DNA from: a virus
IMG/VR virus record: IMGVR_UViG_3300005613_002765
Coordinates: 1-21,488 of that record
Length of the DNA: 21,488 bases
Reading direction: 5' to 3' (one strand)
Shown here: positions 1-6,969 of the stretch, piece after piece
Numbering within the stretch: the first letter of the stretch is position 1
Layout: every line of letters begins with the position of its first letter
Position numbers and translations under genes: made by a program
The notes under the pieces: generated by a model
Databases searched by the model: none
Seen by the model: the letters and a program-made list of their open reading frames with translations, nothing else
Told to the model about the DNA's origin: nothing

Positions 1-72
1 GACACTGATTCCGACGACGACGCCAACGACAACCTGTATATCACGTGCATCGAAATCGAGGACGACGGTTGA
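1..72 (+). CDS. 3' end of an unidentified gene (partial)
   Basis: Only the last 23 codons lie in the window, read in frame 1 from base 1 to a TGA at 70-72. The visible tail is very acidic, with runs of Asp and a final IEIEDDG. Its stop codon overlaps the ATG of the next gene (TGATG), so the two are probably translationally coupled. The fragment is too short to assign a family. From its place upstream of tail genes it could be another virion protein, but that is only context. Confidence 0.6.
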   Translation, partial: DTDSDDDANDNLYITCIEIEDDG

Positions 73-905
73 TGGCCCGGTTGTTTAATGATTCCCAATC
101 TGAGTATCTGAAAGTCGACCAGGCGGCCATTACTGCCTATCCGTTTGTGCTGCATGGCTGGTTTTATTCTGATAATCTCGTCGATTACCAGTCGATCGTT
201 TGGGTGGGCGACAAGGACGTTACCAATTCGTTTTTTTTTATCGGCTTAGCAGGCGGCGTGGCCAACGATCCGGTGAGGGCGTTTGCCTACGACTCGGGCG
301 GGGCGTACAACAATGCTTATTCCTCGACTTCGTATTTACAGAATGTATGGCAGGCGTGCACGGGGATTTTTGTGTCGGCTACCGATCTGCGCGTGTTTTT
401 GGATGGCGGCGGAAAGGGCACCGACAATAGCGGGGCCGACTCTAATCCGGCTAACAACAACAGCATGGGTATTGGGCGAAATAGCGACTCGAGTCCAAGC
501 GATTACATGTCGGGCCGCATTGCCGAAGCAGCGATCTGGGACCTGACGAACTGGCCCGGAGCAACGGCCAGCGACAAGGCCGACGAGTTCGAGCGGCTGG
601 CCTTGCCGGCATTGGCTGATCGGTATTCGCCGTTGTTTTTCCCGCTTGGCCGGGTCGACTATTGGCCGTTGGGTGGACCCTACGACGCAAACGATGGTGA
701 TCACGATATCGTCGGCGGCTACCACATGACGGATTACAACACGCCGACGACTGCGGACCACCCGCCGGGGATGATCTATCCGGCGGGGGTGATGTCGGTG
801 AAGAGCGGTGGCGCGGGACCGAGCAATTACCTTCTTCCATCACTTCAGGCGATCAACCTGATGGGCGGCAAAGGGCTCAAGCACGTTGGAAAGCAGATTG
901 CATGA
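72..905 (+). CDS. LamG/concanavalin A-like virion or appendage protein
   Basis: This 277-residue protein starts at the ATG overlapping the preceding stop (TGATG), with GAGG at 58-61 as a possible ribosome-binding site. An upstream in-frame ATG at 45 would overlap the preceding gene and is less likely. The N-terminal start MARLFNDSQSEYLKV, the strand pattern through about residue 165, the RVFLDGGGKGTDN segment and GRIAEAAIWDLTNW are typical of LamG-type jelly-roll domains in environmental phages. These domains usually bind glycans or form part of tail appendages. The C-terminal third (YWPLGG, then GGYHMTDYN and ADHPPG) is the usual ending of this subfamily. It overlaps the next gene by four bases. 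The fold is fairly secure; the exact role (fibre, spike or decoration) is not. Confidence 0.65.
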   Translation: MARLFNDSQSEYLKVDQAAITAYPFVLHGWFYSDNLVDYQSIVWVGDKDVTNSFFFIGLAGGVANDPVRAFAYDSGGAYNNAYSSTSYLQNVWQACTGIFVSATDLRVFLDGGGKGTDNSGADSNPANNNSMGIGRNSDSSPSDYMSGRIAEAAIWDLTNWPGATASDKADEFERLALPALADRYSPLFFPLGRVDYWPLGGPYDANDGDHDIVGGYHMTDYNTPTTADHPPGMIYPAGVMSVKSGGAGPSNYLLPSLQAINLMGGKGLKHVGKQIA

Positions 906-1882
906 GAATCGCACACACGGCAATTGTGACTCCACACCGGGCCGGACTGTACGAGACGGCACGTGACCTGTGCGCAGCCGAGCGCAAGGCTGGCGTGGAT
1001 GCACGGATTATCGACCCGCAGGCGATTGACGAGGATCGGGGCGTCCCCGTGGGCCAGTCGTTCAATCCTTCCGACTACGACGTGATTATCAACCACAGTG
1101 GACTCGGCCAGCACGCAGACAAGCTCAACGGCACGCCGGTGATTCACTGCCTGCACGGCAGGCCGGAAAGTTCGTTTCGCCTGACACAGCAGAAGCGGAC
1201 GCCAGTTTACCAGTACGTCCGCAACACGGCCGCGAATGAGTCGTTCAAGCGGTGGGTGACGTTCTGGCCGGAGACGGTGCCGTACTGGTCGCTACTCGTG
1301 CCGCCCGAGCGACTGAAGGTGATTACGGCACCTGTTGACTTGGAGGCGTGGACGCCCGAAGGACCCAGCGGCTACGGCTGGCACGGCAAGGGCGGCAAGT
1401 ACAACGTGGTCTGTGCAGACATGTGGCGGGAAGACAAGACGCCTTACCACGTGATTCACGGCTTCTGTGAATTCGCCAAGGAGGTCCCTGGCGCGAAGCT
1501 GCACCTGTACGGAGTTACCCGAGACGACGCCTTGGACGTTCTCCTGGCTCAGATTGGGCAGCAAGGCTGGCTGGGTGAGGTTCGCGGCAACGTCGATGGT
1601 TTGGAAAACGTCTACCGGGCGGCGACGATGGCGATCAGCCCGCACCGAATTGCAACGCGGAGTATTCGGGAGGCACTGAGTTGTGGGTGCCCAGTCGTGT
1701 CGGCGGCTGCCTGCGGCACAAACAGGGCAGACCCGGAAGACCCGCGGGCGTTTGGGGAGGAGATGGTAAGTGCGTGCCAGATGATGCGTGAGGTTGCGAG
1801 AGAGAAGGCGATGGCGTTCGACGCCAACACCACAGCGCGCGAGATGCTTGAAATAGTCGCGGAGGTGTGCGATGCAGGTTAA
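902..1882 (+). CDS. GT-B fold glycosyltransferase (GT4-like)
   Basis: This 326-residue protein starts at an ATGA overlap with the preceding gene. Its N-terminal half, MRIAHTAIVTPHRAGLYETA, is the Rossmann-like acceptor domain opening of GT4 enzymes. The donor domain follows from about residue 165: a KYNVVCADMWREDKTPYHVI strand-helix, then KLHLYGV, then SIREALSCGCPVVSA near residues 257-271. The last is the classic glutamate-helix-Gly-Cys-Pro-Val-Val nucleotide-sugar loop of the family. Such enzymes transfer a sugar from an NDP-sugar, retaining anomeric configuration. Length is close to a compact GT4. It lies among tail-type genes, about 4.4 kb ahead of the main sugar cassette. Donor and acceptor cannot be told from the sequence. 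Confidence 0.8.
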   Translation: MRIAHTAIVTPHRAGLYETARDLCAAERKAGVDARIIDPQAIDEDRGVPVGQSFNPSDYDVIINHSGLGQHADKLNGTPVIHCLHGRPESSFRLTQQKRTPVYQYVRNTAANESFKRWVTFWPETVPYWSLLVPPERLKVITAPVDLEAWTPEGPSGYGWHGKGGKYNVVCADMWREDKTPYHVIHGFCEFAKEVPGAKLHLYGVTRDDALDVLLAQIGQQGWLGEVRGNVDGLENVYRAATMAISPHRIATRSIREALSCGCPVVSAAACGTNRADPEDPRAFGEEMVSACQMMREVAREKAMAFDANTTAREMLEIVAEVCDAG

Positions 1883-2888
1883 GAAGGGCGCCACTGACGT
1901 TACGTCATATCACGTGCTGGTGGATTCGGCTGCCGGCACGGTGGAAACTGGGGCGACGATCTCGAATTTCGACCTGACCTACGTGCGGGATCGCGCGGCT
2001 GCCGTAAAGGTTGACGCCAGCGAGTTGAGCTACGCCTCGGACGCGCACAAAGACAATGCCGCGTGCGAAGTGAACGCGACCACGGCGCCCGGGCTGTATC
2101 GAGTGGACTGGCCGGACGCAGCATTCAGTGATAATGCGGCTGTTGACAAGGTTCAGTTGTGTCTGGTTGCCGGCGATCCGGCGTGTGCTCCGTCGATCAT
2201 TGAGGTTGACCTAGTCAAGCGTGGATCGAGTGACATTTACGAAATTGTCAGTGACGCGATTGATGACATCTCGGATCTGTCAGCCAAAGTCGACTCTGAT
2301 TCGCTGCTCTACATAAGCGACTTCTCGGACATTATCTCGGACCTAACGAAGACGGCACTGAGTGACCTAGCAACGGCGGTGGCGGTATCGGACGTAAAGT
2401 CAGAACTGGTTATCATCTCGGACGCCATTTCCGACGTGAAGTCGGAATTAGTGGTTGCCTCGGATGCCCTGTCAGCCGTGAGCGCGAAGATCGAGTCGGA
2501 CTCAGTGCTCTACGAGGCCGACCACGACAAGACGCAAAGTGACATTGCTGAGTTGTCCACGAAGGTCGAGAGTGATTCGCTTCTTTATGTAAGTGACCTC
2601 TCAGACATCCTTTCCGATCTAGCCAAGACGAAGTTAAGCGACTTGGCTACGGCGGCGGCAGTCTCCGACGTGAAATCGGAACTGGTTATCCTCTCGGACG
2701 CCATTTCCGACGTGAAGTCAGAGTTGGTGGTGGCTTCCGATGCGGTTCTGGCGTTGTCCACGAAGATTGATTCGGACGCTGTGGAGGATTCGGATGCCCA
2801 TGTGAAAACGCAATCGGATATTGCAGATATATCCGCGGCGGACACCGTGAACGTAACGACGGAAACGACTGAAACCACAGTGGAGTAG
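1872..2888 (+). CDS. Phage virion protein with beta N-domain and two 92-residue coiled-coil repeats
   Basis: This 338-residue protein has a strong GGAGGT at 1861-1866 before the ATG and overlaps the previous gene by 11 bases. Residues 1-115 look like a small beta domain common in phage structural proteins: VKKGATDVTSYHVLVDS, then YVRDRAAAVKV, then APGLYRVDWPDAAFS. Residues 135-226 and 227-318 are two in-register 92-residue copies, rich in SD pairs at about seven-residue spacing and in SDVKSELV motifs, consistent with a coiled coil. The end is Thr/Glu-rich. The gene directly precedes the adaptor-like protein. A fibre, whisker or baseplate-type trimer is plausible, but the function is inferred from architecture alone. 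Confidence 0.6.
   Translation: MQVKKGATDVTSYHVLVDSAAGTVETGATISNFDLTYVRDRAAAVKVDASELSYASDAHKDNAACEVNATTAPGLYRVDWPDAAFSDNAAVDKVQLCLVAGDPACAPSIIEVDLVKRGSSDIYEIVSDAIDDISDLSAKVDSDSLLYISDFSDIISDLTKTALSDLATAVAVSDVKSELVIISDAISDVKSELVVASDALSAVSAKIESDSVLYEADHDKTQSDIAELSTKVESDSLLYVSDLSDILSDLAKTKLSDLATAAAVSDVKSELVILSDAISDVKSELVVASDAVLALSTKIDSDAVEDSDAHVKTQSDIADISAADTVNVTTETTETTVE
2274..2825 (+). repeat. Two tandem 276-bp coding repeats
   Basis: Copy 1 (2274-2549) and copy 2 (2550-2825) encode 92 residues each with no gap in alignment. Both contain K(V)xSDSLLY, LATAxAVSDVKSELV, SDAISDVKSELVVASDA and KTQSDIA at the same offsets. They differ at scattered codons, so the duplication is not very recent. Within each copy the SDVKSELV motif occurs twice, which suggests an older internal repeat. 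Confidence 0.9.
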
Positions 2889-2891
2889 GCC

Positions 2892-4088
2892 ATGGCGACA
2901 CGATTGGTCACAAAGACGTGGAAGGTCGAAGGCGAACTGACTGCGGTAACGACTGCCACCTACGGAGTGGTGGACGGTGACGGTACGGAGATCGTGGCTG
3001 ATGGTACGGCCATGACTACCGATGAGACGGGGGTCTACTACTTCTCGTTCACCGATTCGGAAGACACGACGTATGTAGCCACAATCGTCTTCGTCTACGG
3101 CGGCGCGACCTACACGTTCACACAGAACCTTGACGCTCGCTCCGCCACGGGCGATATGGTGGCCAGCTATTCCAGCCTCCTGGAACGGGTCGGGCACTTC
3201 CTCTTTGGAGTCCGCTCGGGGTATTCAGAGGATCAGACGGACGACATCGAGGAGTGTATCAAAGACGGTTTGCACGACGTTTACGCCGCACATTCGTGGA
3301 GCTTCTTCCGGCCGGTTAAGGAAATCACCACCACCGCGCCCTACGACACGGGGACGATCACGGTTGTCGATGGCGTCGTGACGCTGGTAACGGGTGAATG
3401 GCCAAGCTGGGCGGCACTGGGCGTGCTCAAGGTCGACAGCGATTACTACGACGTGGATACGCGCACGGACACCGAGACAATTACGCTGGAGGACACGTCG
3501 GTCGACGTGGACGCCGGCACGAGCTACGAACTGGGCAGACCGGAATACGATCTACCAACAGCCTGTGAGGCGATCGAGGGCGATCTGACGTATGAGCCGG
3601 GTCAATCCGACTTCTACCCACCCGTCAAGCAGAAGCACGATGGCGAGATTCGGCGGCGGCGGCAGGACGACCCCTACCACGACCGGCCGCTGTACTACGG
3701 GATTCGCACGGTCGAATTTGACCCGACGGTGGGTTCAAGGCGCAGGCTTTCGCTCTATCCGACCCCCGATGCAGCCTACGTGTTGAAGGCGCGAATGAAG
3801 CTGCGGGCCACGATGATTGACAGCACGAATCAGTATCCGGTGGGCGCGGAGTCGCTCTCGCAAGTCATCACGGAAGCCTGCTTGGCTGCTGCGGAGCGCA
3901 ATTACGACGAGGGCGAAGCGATACACACAAAGCGGTTTGGGGAGTTGCTTCCGCTGGCAATCGCCGCTGACCAGGAAATGACCTCCCCGACCAGCCTGGG
4001 GCCCGACGCGCCTGCGGGCGAGAACACAGACCTTGTTGCCCGTGCTATTCGCATGGGCGACATAACCTTGGATGGAGTCACGCTATGA
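2892..4088 (+). CDS. Head-tail adaptor / tail tubular A-like protein with extra N-terminal beta domain
   Basis: This 398-residue protein starts at ATG 2892; GGAG at 2882-2885 precedes the upstream stop. Residues 1-80 form a small Ig-like beta domain (TKTWKVEGELTAV, TDETGVYYFSFTD, YVATIVFVYGG). From about residue 89 the sequence resembles the podovirus adaptor/gatekeeper family that joins portal to tail. It has a helical SLLERVGHFLFG segment and an EECIKDGLHDVYAAHSW helix. LYPTPDAAYVLKARMKLRAT and YPVGAESLSQVITEACLAAA follow near the end. The family is usually about 170-230 residues, so this version is about twice as long. An internal ATG at 3156 lacks a ribosome-binding site, so the fusion seems real. 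It overlaps the next gene (ATGA). The assignment is by motif pattern and position. Confidence 0.55.
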   Translation: MATRLVTKTWKVEGELTAVTTATYGVVDGDGTEIVADGTAMTTDETGVYYFSFTDSEDTTYVATIVFVYGGATYTFTQNLDARSATGDMVASYSSLLERVGHFLFGVRSGYSEDQTDDIEECIKDGLHDVYAAHSWSFFRPVKEITTTAPYDTGTITVVDGVVTLVTGEWPSWAALGVLKVDSDYYDVDTRTDTETITLEDTSVDVDAGTSYELGRPEYDLPTACEAIEGDLTYEPGQSDFYPPVKQKHDGEIRRRRQDDPYHDRPLYYGIRTVEFDPTVGSRRRLSLYPTPDAAYVLKARMKLRATMIDSTNQYPVGAESLSQVITEACLAAAERNYDEGEAIHTKRFGELLPLAIAADQEMTSPTSLGPDAPAGENTDLVARAIRMGDITLDGVTL

Positions 4089-4444
4089 ACCAGTTAGTTT
4101 CAAACAGCCGCACCGGCAACGGAACGATGTACCTCGGCACGCGCCTTCGCGGCCGGATCCGCGCGGTCAAGGTGGTCGCCGACAGCAACATAAGCGACAA
4201 CTTCGACCTCGACTTGACCGGGGAGACGACGGAAATCGTGATCCTTAGTCACGACGCCATCACCAAGAATACCACGACGTGGTTCTTCCCCCGGAGATTG
4301 GCGAGTGACGCTGCCGACGAATCCACGTCGACGGATCACTACGTGGAGATTCCCATCGTCACGGAACGGATCAAGTGCGTGGCGGCAAATGCCGGAACAA
4401 CCGGCACTATCACCGTGACGGTGATTTACGACGCCGACGAATAA
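4085..4444 (+). CDS. Small beta-rich phage structural protein
   Basis: This 119-residue protein starts at an ATGA overlap with the adaptor-like gene, with GGAG at 4075-4078. The sequence alternates polar and hydrophobic residues, as in a beta sandwich: RAVKVVADSNISDNFDLDL, TEIVILSHDAI, RIKCVAANAG and TITVTVIYDADE. There is no signal peptide or membrane segment. I do not recognise a named family. Size, position and composition fit a minor virion, decoration or tail-completion protein. Its stop codon begins a leader sequence that recurs after the next gene. Confidence 0.6.
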   Translation: MNQLVSNSRTGNGTMYLGTRLRGRIRAVKVVADSNISDNFDLDLTGETTEIVILSHDAITKNTTTWFFPRRLASDAADESTSTDHYVEIPIVTERIKCVAANAGTTGTITVTVIYDADE

Positions 4445-4475
4445 TTCCTCTGGGCTTGGCCCTGTACCTCTCTCC
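4442..4475 (+). repeat. Duplicated intergenic leader, copy 1
   Basis: This stretch starts with the TAA of the upstream gene. It matches 4873-4906 with differences only at a two-base site in the middle and near the 3' edge. It contains a short inverted element, GGGCTTGGCCC, without a T-run, so it is not a convincing terminator. It marks the boundary of the unit duplicated with the following gene. Confidence 0.85.
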
Positions 4476-4491
4476 ACAAGGAGTGCTCCTG

Positions 4492-4875
4492 ATGGATCCT
4501 CACAGAATACACCACGACCTCTATTTAGGGGACAAGACTCTCCATGACCCCGGCGACGGGGAGACGATTCGGGCGGCCAGCGACCTCGCACTCTGCGAGA
4601 TGGTCTCGGGCGCGTCGGATGAAACGCGCACGCTTGCGAACCCGACTAAGCCGGGCATTCGCTTGACGCTCCGCTTACTGACCGATGGTGGCGGCGACGT
4701 TATTGTCTATGCGGAAAACGGCTACAACGTCGACCTGGAAATCCACGCGACCTTCGCCGACGCCGGCGATTACCTCTCGCTGATTTCCGTCACCAAGACT
4801 ATTCCCACGTCATCGGCGGCGGCAACGTATCGCTGGCAGGTCCTTGACGGCAACATCGGGGTCAGCTTGGCGTAA
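4492..4875 (+). CDS. Phage structural-type protein, untailed paralogue
   Basis: The start is the ATG at 4492, preceded by AAGGAG at 4478-4483; an upstream frame extension to 4375 would overlap the previous gene. The 127-residue product aligns along its whole length with the first 120 residues of the next protein. Shared blocks include HHDLY, DPGDG, DETRTLANPTK, GIR, LTDGG, NVDLE, ATFADAGD, LSLISV and YRWQVLDG. The pattern suggests a compact beta-rich virion protein, possibly a decoration or fibre-head protein; the family has no name I can give. Unlike its paralogue it ends right after the shared domain, at GNIGVSLA. The pair arose by tandem duplication including the leader. Confidence 0.7.
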   Translation: MDPHRIHHDLYLGDKTLHDPGDGETIRAASDLALCEMVSGASDETRTLANPTKPGIRLTLRLLTDGGGDVIVYAENGYNVDLEIHATFADAGDYLSLISVTKTIPTSSAAATYRWQVLDGNIGVSLA

Positions 4876-4906
4876 TTCCTCTGGGCTCAGCCCTGTACCT
4901 CTCTCT
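4873..4906 (+). repeat. Duplicated intergenic leader, copy 2
   Basis: This near-copy of 4442-4475 also begins in the stop codon of the upstream gene. The inverted element here is GGGCTCAGCCC. It shows that the duplication unit ran from one stop codon to the next, taking leader and gene together. Confidence 0.85.
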
Positions 4907-4921
4907 GAAAGGGATATTCAA

Positions 4922-5635
4922 ATGACAACTGCACTTAGAGTTCACCACGACTTGTATCGTGGCCCGAAGGTGATGACCGACCCCGGTGACGGGGGGACGA
5001 TTCGCCCGAACAAGGATCTCCAGATTTGCGAACTGACCTCCACGGGGGCGGACGAAACGCGCACGCTGGCGAACCCTACTAAGGCGGGTATTCGATTCGT
5101 GCTGCGAATGCTCACTGACGGCGGGGACATCGTTGTTACGGCGGCTAACGGTCTGAACGTGGATCTTGAAACCAGTGCCACGTTTGCCGACGCGGGAGAC
5201 ATGCTGTCTCTGATTTCCGTGTCACTGACAAGCACGACGTACCGCTGGCAGGTGCTTGACGGGCAGGTGGGGGCCGCGATTGCTACTGCCACGGCTACGG
5301 CGACGGCTACGGGGACTGCTACTTCCACGTCTACGGCTACTTCCACGTCCACCCCCTCGGCGTCCGCTACGGCTTCGCCCACAACGTCCGGCACGAAGAC
5401 CAAGACCGATACCGATACGCAAACGCAGACGATGACGATGACGGGTTCGGACACCAAGACCGATTCGCCTACGGCTACCGGCACGAAGACCAAGACGGAC
5501 ACCGGTACCGAAACCGCCACTTCGACGCAGACGGTCACGGACAGTGGTACGGCGACCTCGACCGCTACGGCGACTGCTACTTCCACGTCCACCTCGACGG
5601 CCTCGGCCACCGCCACGGCCACCGGCACGCAGTAA
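4922..5635 (+). CDS. Phage structural-type protein with C-terminal Thr/Ser-rich tail
   Basis: The start is the ATG at 4922, with a purine-rich GAAAGGGA at 4907-4914. Residues 1-120 are the same domain as the preceding gene. Residues 121-237 are almost wholly Thr, Ser and Ala, with Thr at alternate positions (ATATATATGTATSTST and similar). A central segment is rich in KTD, QT and MT pairs. Such a tail should be extended or disordered, or form a beta stalk, and offers dozens of hydroxyl groups. It stops one gene short of the sugar, methyl and sulfate transferase cassette, so it is a candidate O-glycosylation substrate; this is inference. The untailed sister gene shows the tail is an add-on. Confidence 0.7.
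   Translation: MTTALRVHHDLYRGPKVMTDPGDGGTIRPNKDLQICELTSTGADETRTLANPTKAGIRFVLRMLTDGGDIVVTAANGLNVDLETSATFADAGDMLSLISVSLTSTTYRWQVLDGQVGAAIATATATATATGTATSTSTATSTSTPSASATASPTTSGTKTKTDTDTQTQTMTMTGSDTKTDSPTATGTKTKTDTGTETATSTQTVTDSGTATSTATATATSTSTSTASATATATGTQ
5421..5475 (+). repeat. Exact 55-bp repeat, copy 1 (in Thr-rich tail)
   Basis: This is identical base for base to 6113-6167 in the next gene, in the same reading frame. It encodes the QTMTMTGSDTKTDSPTA part of the tail. Identity includes synonymous positions, so recent exchange or copying is more likely than protein-level convergence. Confidence 0.95.
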
Positions 5636-5652
5636 TATAGGAGGGTGTGACG

Positions 5653-6321
5653 ATGAGTTTCGACAAAACCCCAACCACCTGGTTGGAGAATTGGTCAGAA
5701 GATGGCACGGACATTACGGTGCCGATTGCCACCTTCCCGGAATTAAGTGCCGCCGAGGCGGACGCAGACGACGGCGACATTCGGAAAATCGTCTTTGCGA
5801 TCGTCGAAAAGCTGTACTCGCAGTTTATTGCCACCGCGGTAGCCGACCGTCCCGTGAAGTGGACGATAAGCAAAACCGCCACGGTGAATGCGGTTCGGAA
5901 CGTAATCAAAAGCCGCTACATAGTTACCGTAGAGACTGACATCGGCACGCAAGAGGTTGCCGACGAGACCACGAGTTCTTCGACCGCTACGTCTACGGCC
6001 ACGGCTACGGCCACGTCTACGGCCACGTCTACTGCTACGGGCAGTTCGACGTCCACGGCGACTGCCACAACGTCAGCTACGAGCACGACGACCAAGACCG
6101 ATACGGGCACGGAAACGCAGACGATGACGATGACGGGTTCGGACACCAAGACCGATTCGCCTACGGCCACCGGGACGACGACCAAGACCGATACCTCAAC
6201 GGCAACGGACACCAAGAGCCGAAGCGCCACCGCCACGAGCACGTCGACGGCAACGTCCACGGGAACGGCCACGTCCACGTCAACGGCGAGTTCTACGGCG
6301 ACGGCTACTGCAACCTACTAA
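5653..6321 (+). CDS. Virion-type protein with unrelated head and the same Thr/Ser-rich tail
   Basis: The start is ATG 5653, with AGGAGGG at 5639-5645 seven bases upstream; an in-frame GTG at 5647 sits too close to that site. Residues 1-105 form a distinct domain (FDKTPTTWLENWSEDGTDIT, then ATFPELSAAEADADDGDIR, IVEKLYSQFIA, RYIVTVETDIGTQEVADE). I believe this recurs in uncultured phage structural clusters, but I cannot name it. Residues 106-222 are a Thr/Ser/Ala tail of about the same length as in the previous gene, with the exact 55-bp repeat at nearly the same offset. The gene ends nine bases before the methyltransferase, so it is probably co-transcribed with the cassette. Confidence 0.7.
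   Translation: MSFDKTPTTWLENWSEDGTDITVPIATFPELSAAEADADDGDIRKIVFAIVEKLYSQFIATAVADRPVKWTISKTATVNAVRNVIKSRYIVTVETDIGTQEVADETTSSSTATSTATATATSTATSTATGSSTSTATATTSATSTTTKTDTGTETQTMTMTGSDTKTDSPTATGTTTKTDTSTATDTKSRSATATSTSTATSTGTATSTSTASSTATATATY
6113..6167 (+). repeat. Exact 55-bp repeat, copy 2 (in Thr-rich tail)
   Basis: This is the second copy of the 55-bp sequence at 5421-5475, at offset 145 within this tail against offset 139 in the first. The two tails are therefore nearly collinear. Confidence 0.95.
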
Positions 6322-6330
6322 GGAGAACCA

Positions 6331-6969
6331 ATGGAGTTTCAAGAAGCCTTGAACAAGGAATTTTCGTTCACCGGACGGCAGGGGCGGGACAATCTGCCCG
6401 CCCTTGCCTGTGCTAAAATGCACTGGGGGCCGGCAATGGATCACGGGCGGCATACGCTGGCGCGGATGCTGCGCGACATGGAGGTCCGCGAAGGCGTGGA
6501 GGTTGGCACACACAGCGGCTTCTCGGCCGAATTGTGGGCGCGGCACTGCTCGACGCTGCACTTAACGTGCGTCGATCCGTATGCCGCATACGCGGTTCGG
6601 CCTATACAAGCGGAGCACGATAAAATCTACGCTTCCGCGGTCAAGAGGCTGAAGCCGTACAATGTGGACATCATACGGGAGCGCAGCCTGGATGCCGTAG
6701 AGAGCTTTGAAGACCGTTCCTTGGACTTCGTAAACATCGACGGCAATCACGAGTTCGATTGGGTTGTGCAAGACTTGATTCACTGGGCGCCGAAGGTACG
6801 CGATGGTGGCGTGGTAATGCTGCACGACTATTGCAACTTCTGGCGTGGCGGAGTAGTTCTCGCCGTCAACGCTTACACGACCGCGCATCGCGTGGACCCG
6901 TGGTACGTGACGGGGCGACGGGACAAGACCCCGACGGCCTTCTGGGAGCGGGGAGCAGCGACACTGTGA
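6331..6969 (+). CDS. Class I SAM-dependent methyltransferase (Methyltransf_24-like)
   Basis: This 212-residue protein is preceded by AAGGAG at 6320-6325, overlapping the upstream stop. A Rossmann methyltransferase core is visible: motif I EVGTHSGFSA at residues 57-66 binds SAM, and VDPY follows at 81-84. The acidic motif IV region FVNIDGNHEFDWVVQDL is at 133-149, and GGVVMLHDY at 159-167. The D-G-N-H and H-D-Y signatures are typical of the Methyltransf_24 group, which often acts on sugars or small molecules in surface-glycan loci. Lying at the head of a glycosyltransferase/sulfotransferase cassette, it most plausibly O-methylates a sugar. The substrate is inferred. It overlaps the next gene (TGATG). 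Confidence 0.8.
   Translation: MEFQEALNKEFSFTGRQGRDNLPALACAKMHWGPAMDHGRHTLARMLRDMEVREGVEVGTHSGFSAELWARHCSTLHLTCVDPYAAYAVRPIQAEHDKIYASAVKRLKPYNVDIIRERSLDAVESFEDRSLDFVNIDGNHEFDWVVQDLIHWAPKVRDGGVVMLHDYCNFWRGGVVLAVNAYTTAHRVDPWYVTGRRDKTPTAFWERGAATL

Noticed and set aside
72-905. Diversity-generating retroelement target in the LamG-like gene
   Set aside because: No reverse transcriptase, template repeat or accessory gene is visible in the window.
4451-4470. Inverted element GGGCTTGGCCC as a possible terminator, with a copy at 4881-4891
   Set aside because: The stem is short and no T-run follows; genes continue a few bases later. It is better explained as part of the duplicated leader.
4375-4491. 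Upstream extension of the untailed paralogue to an in-frame start at 4375
   Set aside because: It would overlap the preceding gene, and the ATG at 4492 has AAGGAG at good spacing and matches the start of the paralogue.
4942-5628. Long minus-strand frame rich in Val-Ala pairs opposite the Thr-rich tail gene
   Set aside because: It is the complement of repeated ACN/GCN codons, has no ribosome-binding site, and the + strand has a strong start and a paralogue.
5916-6278. Second Val/Ala-rich minus-strand frame opposite the other Thr-rich tail
   Set aside because: Same mirror effect of low-complexity codons; not a gene.
2274-6320. Repeats as a CRISPR array or non-coding satellite
   Set aside because: All repeats are in frame within genes, differ in length from CRISPR repeats and lack regular unique spacers.
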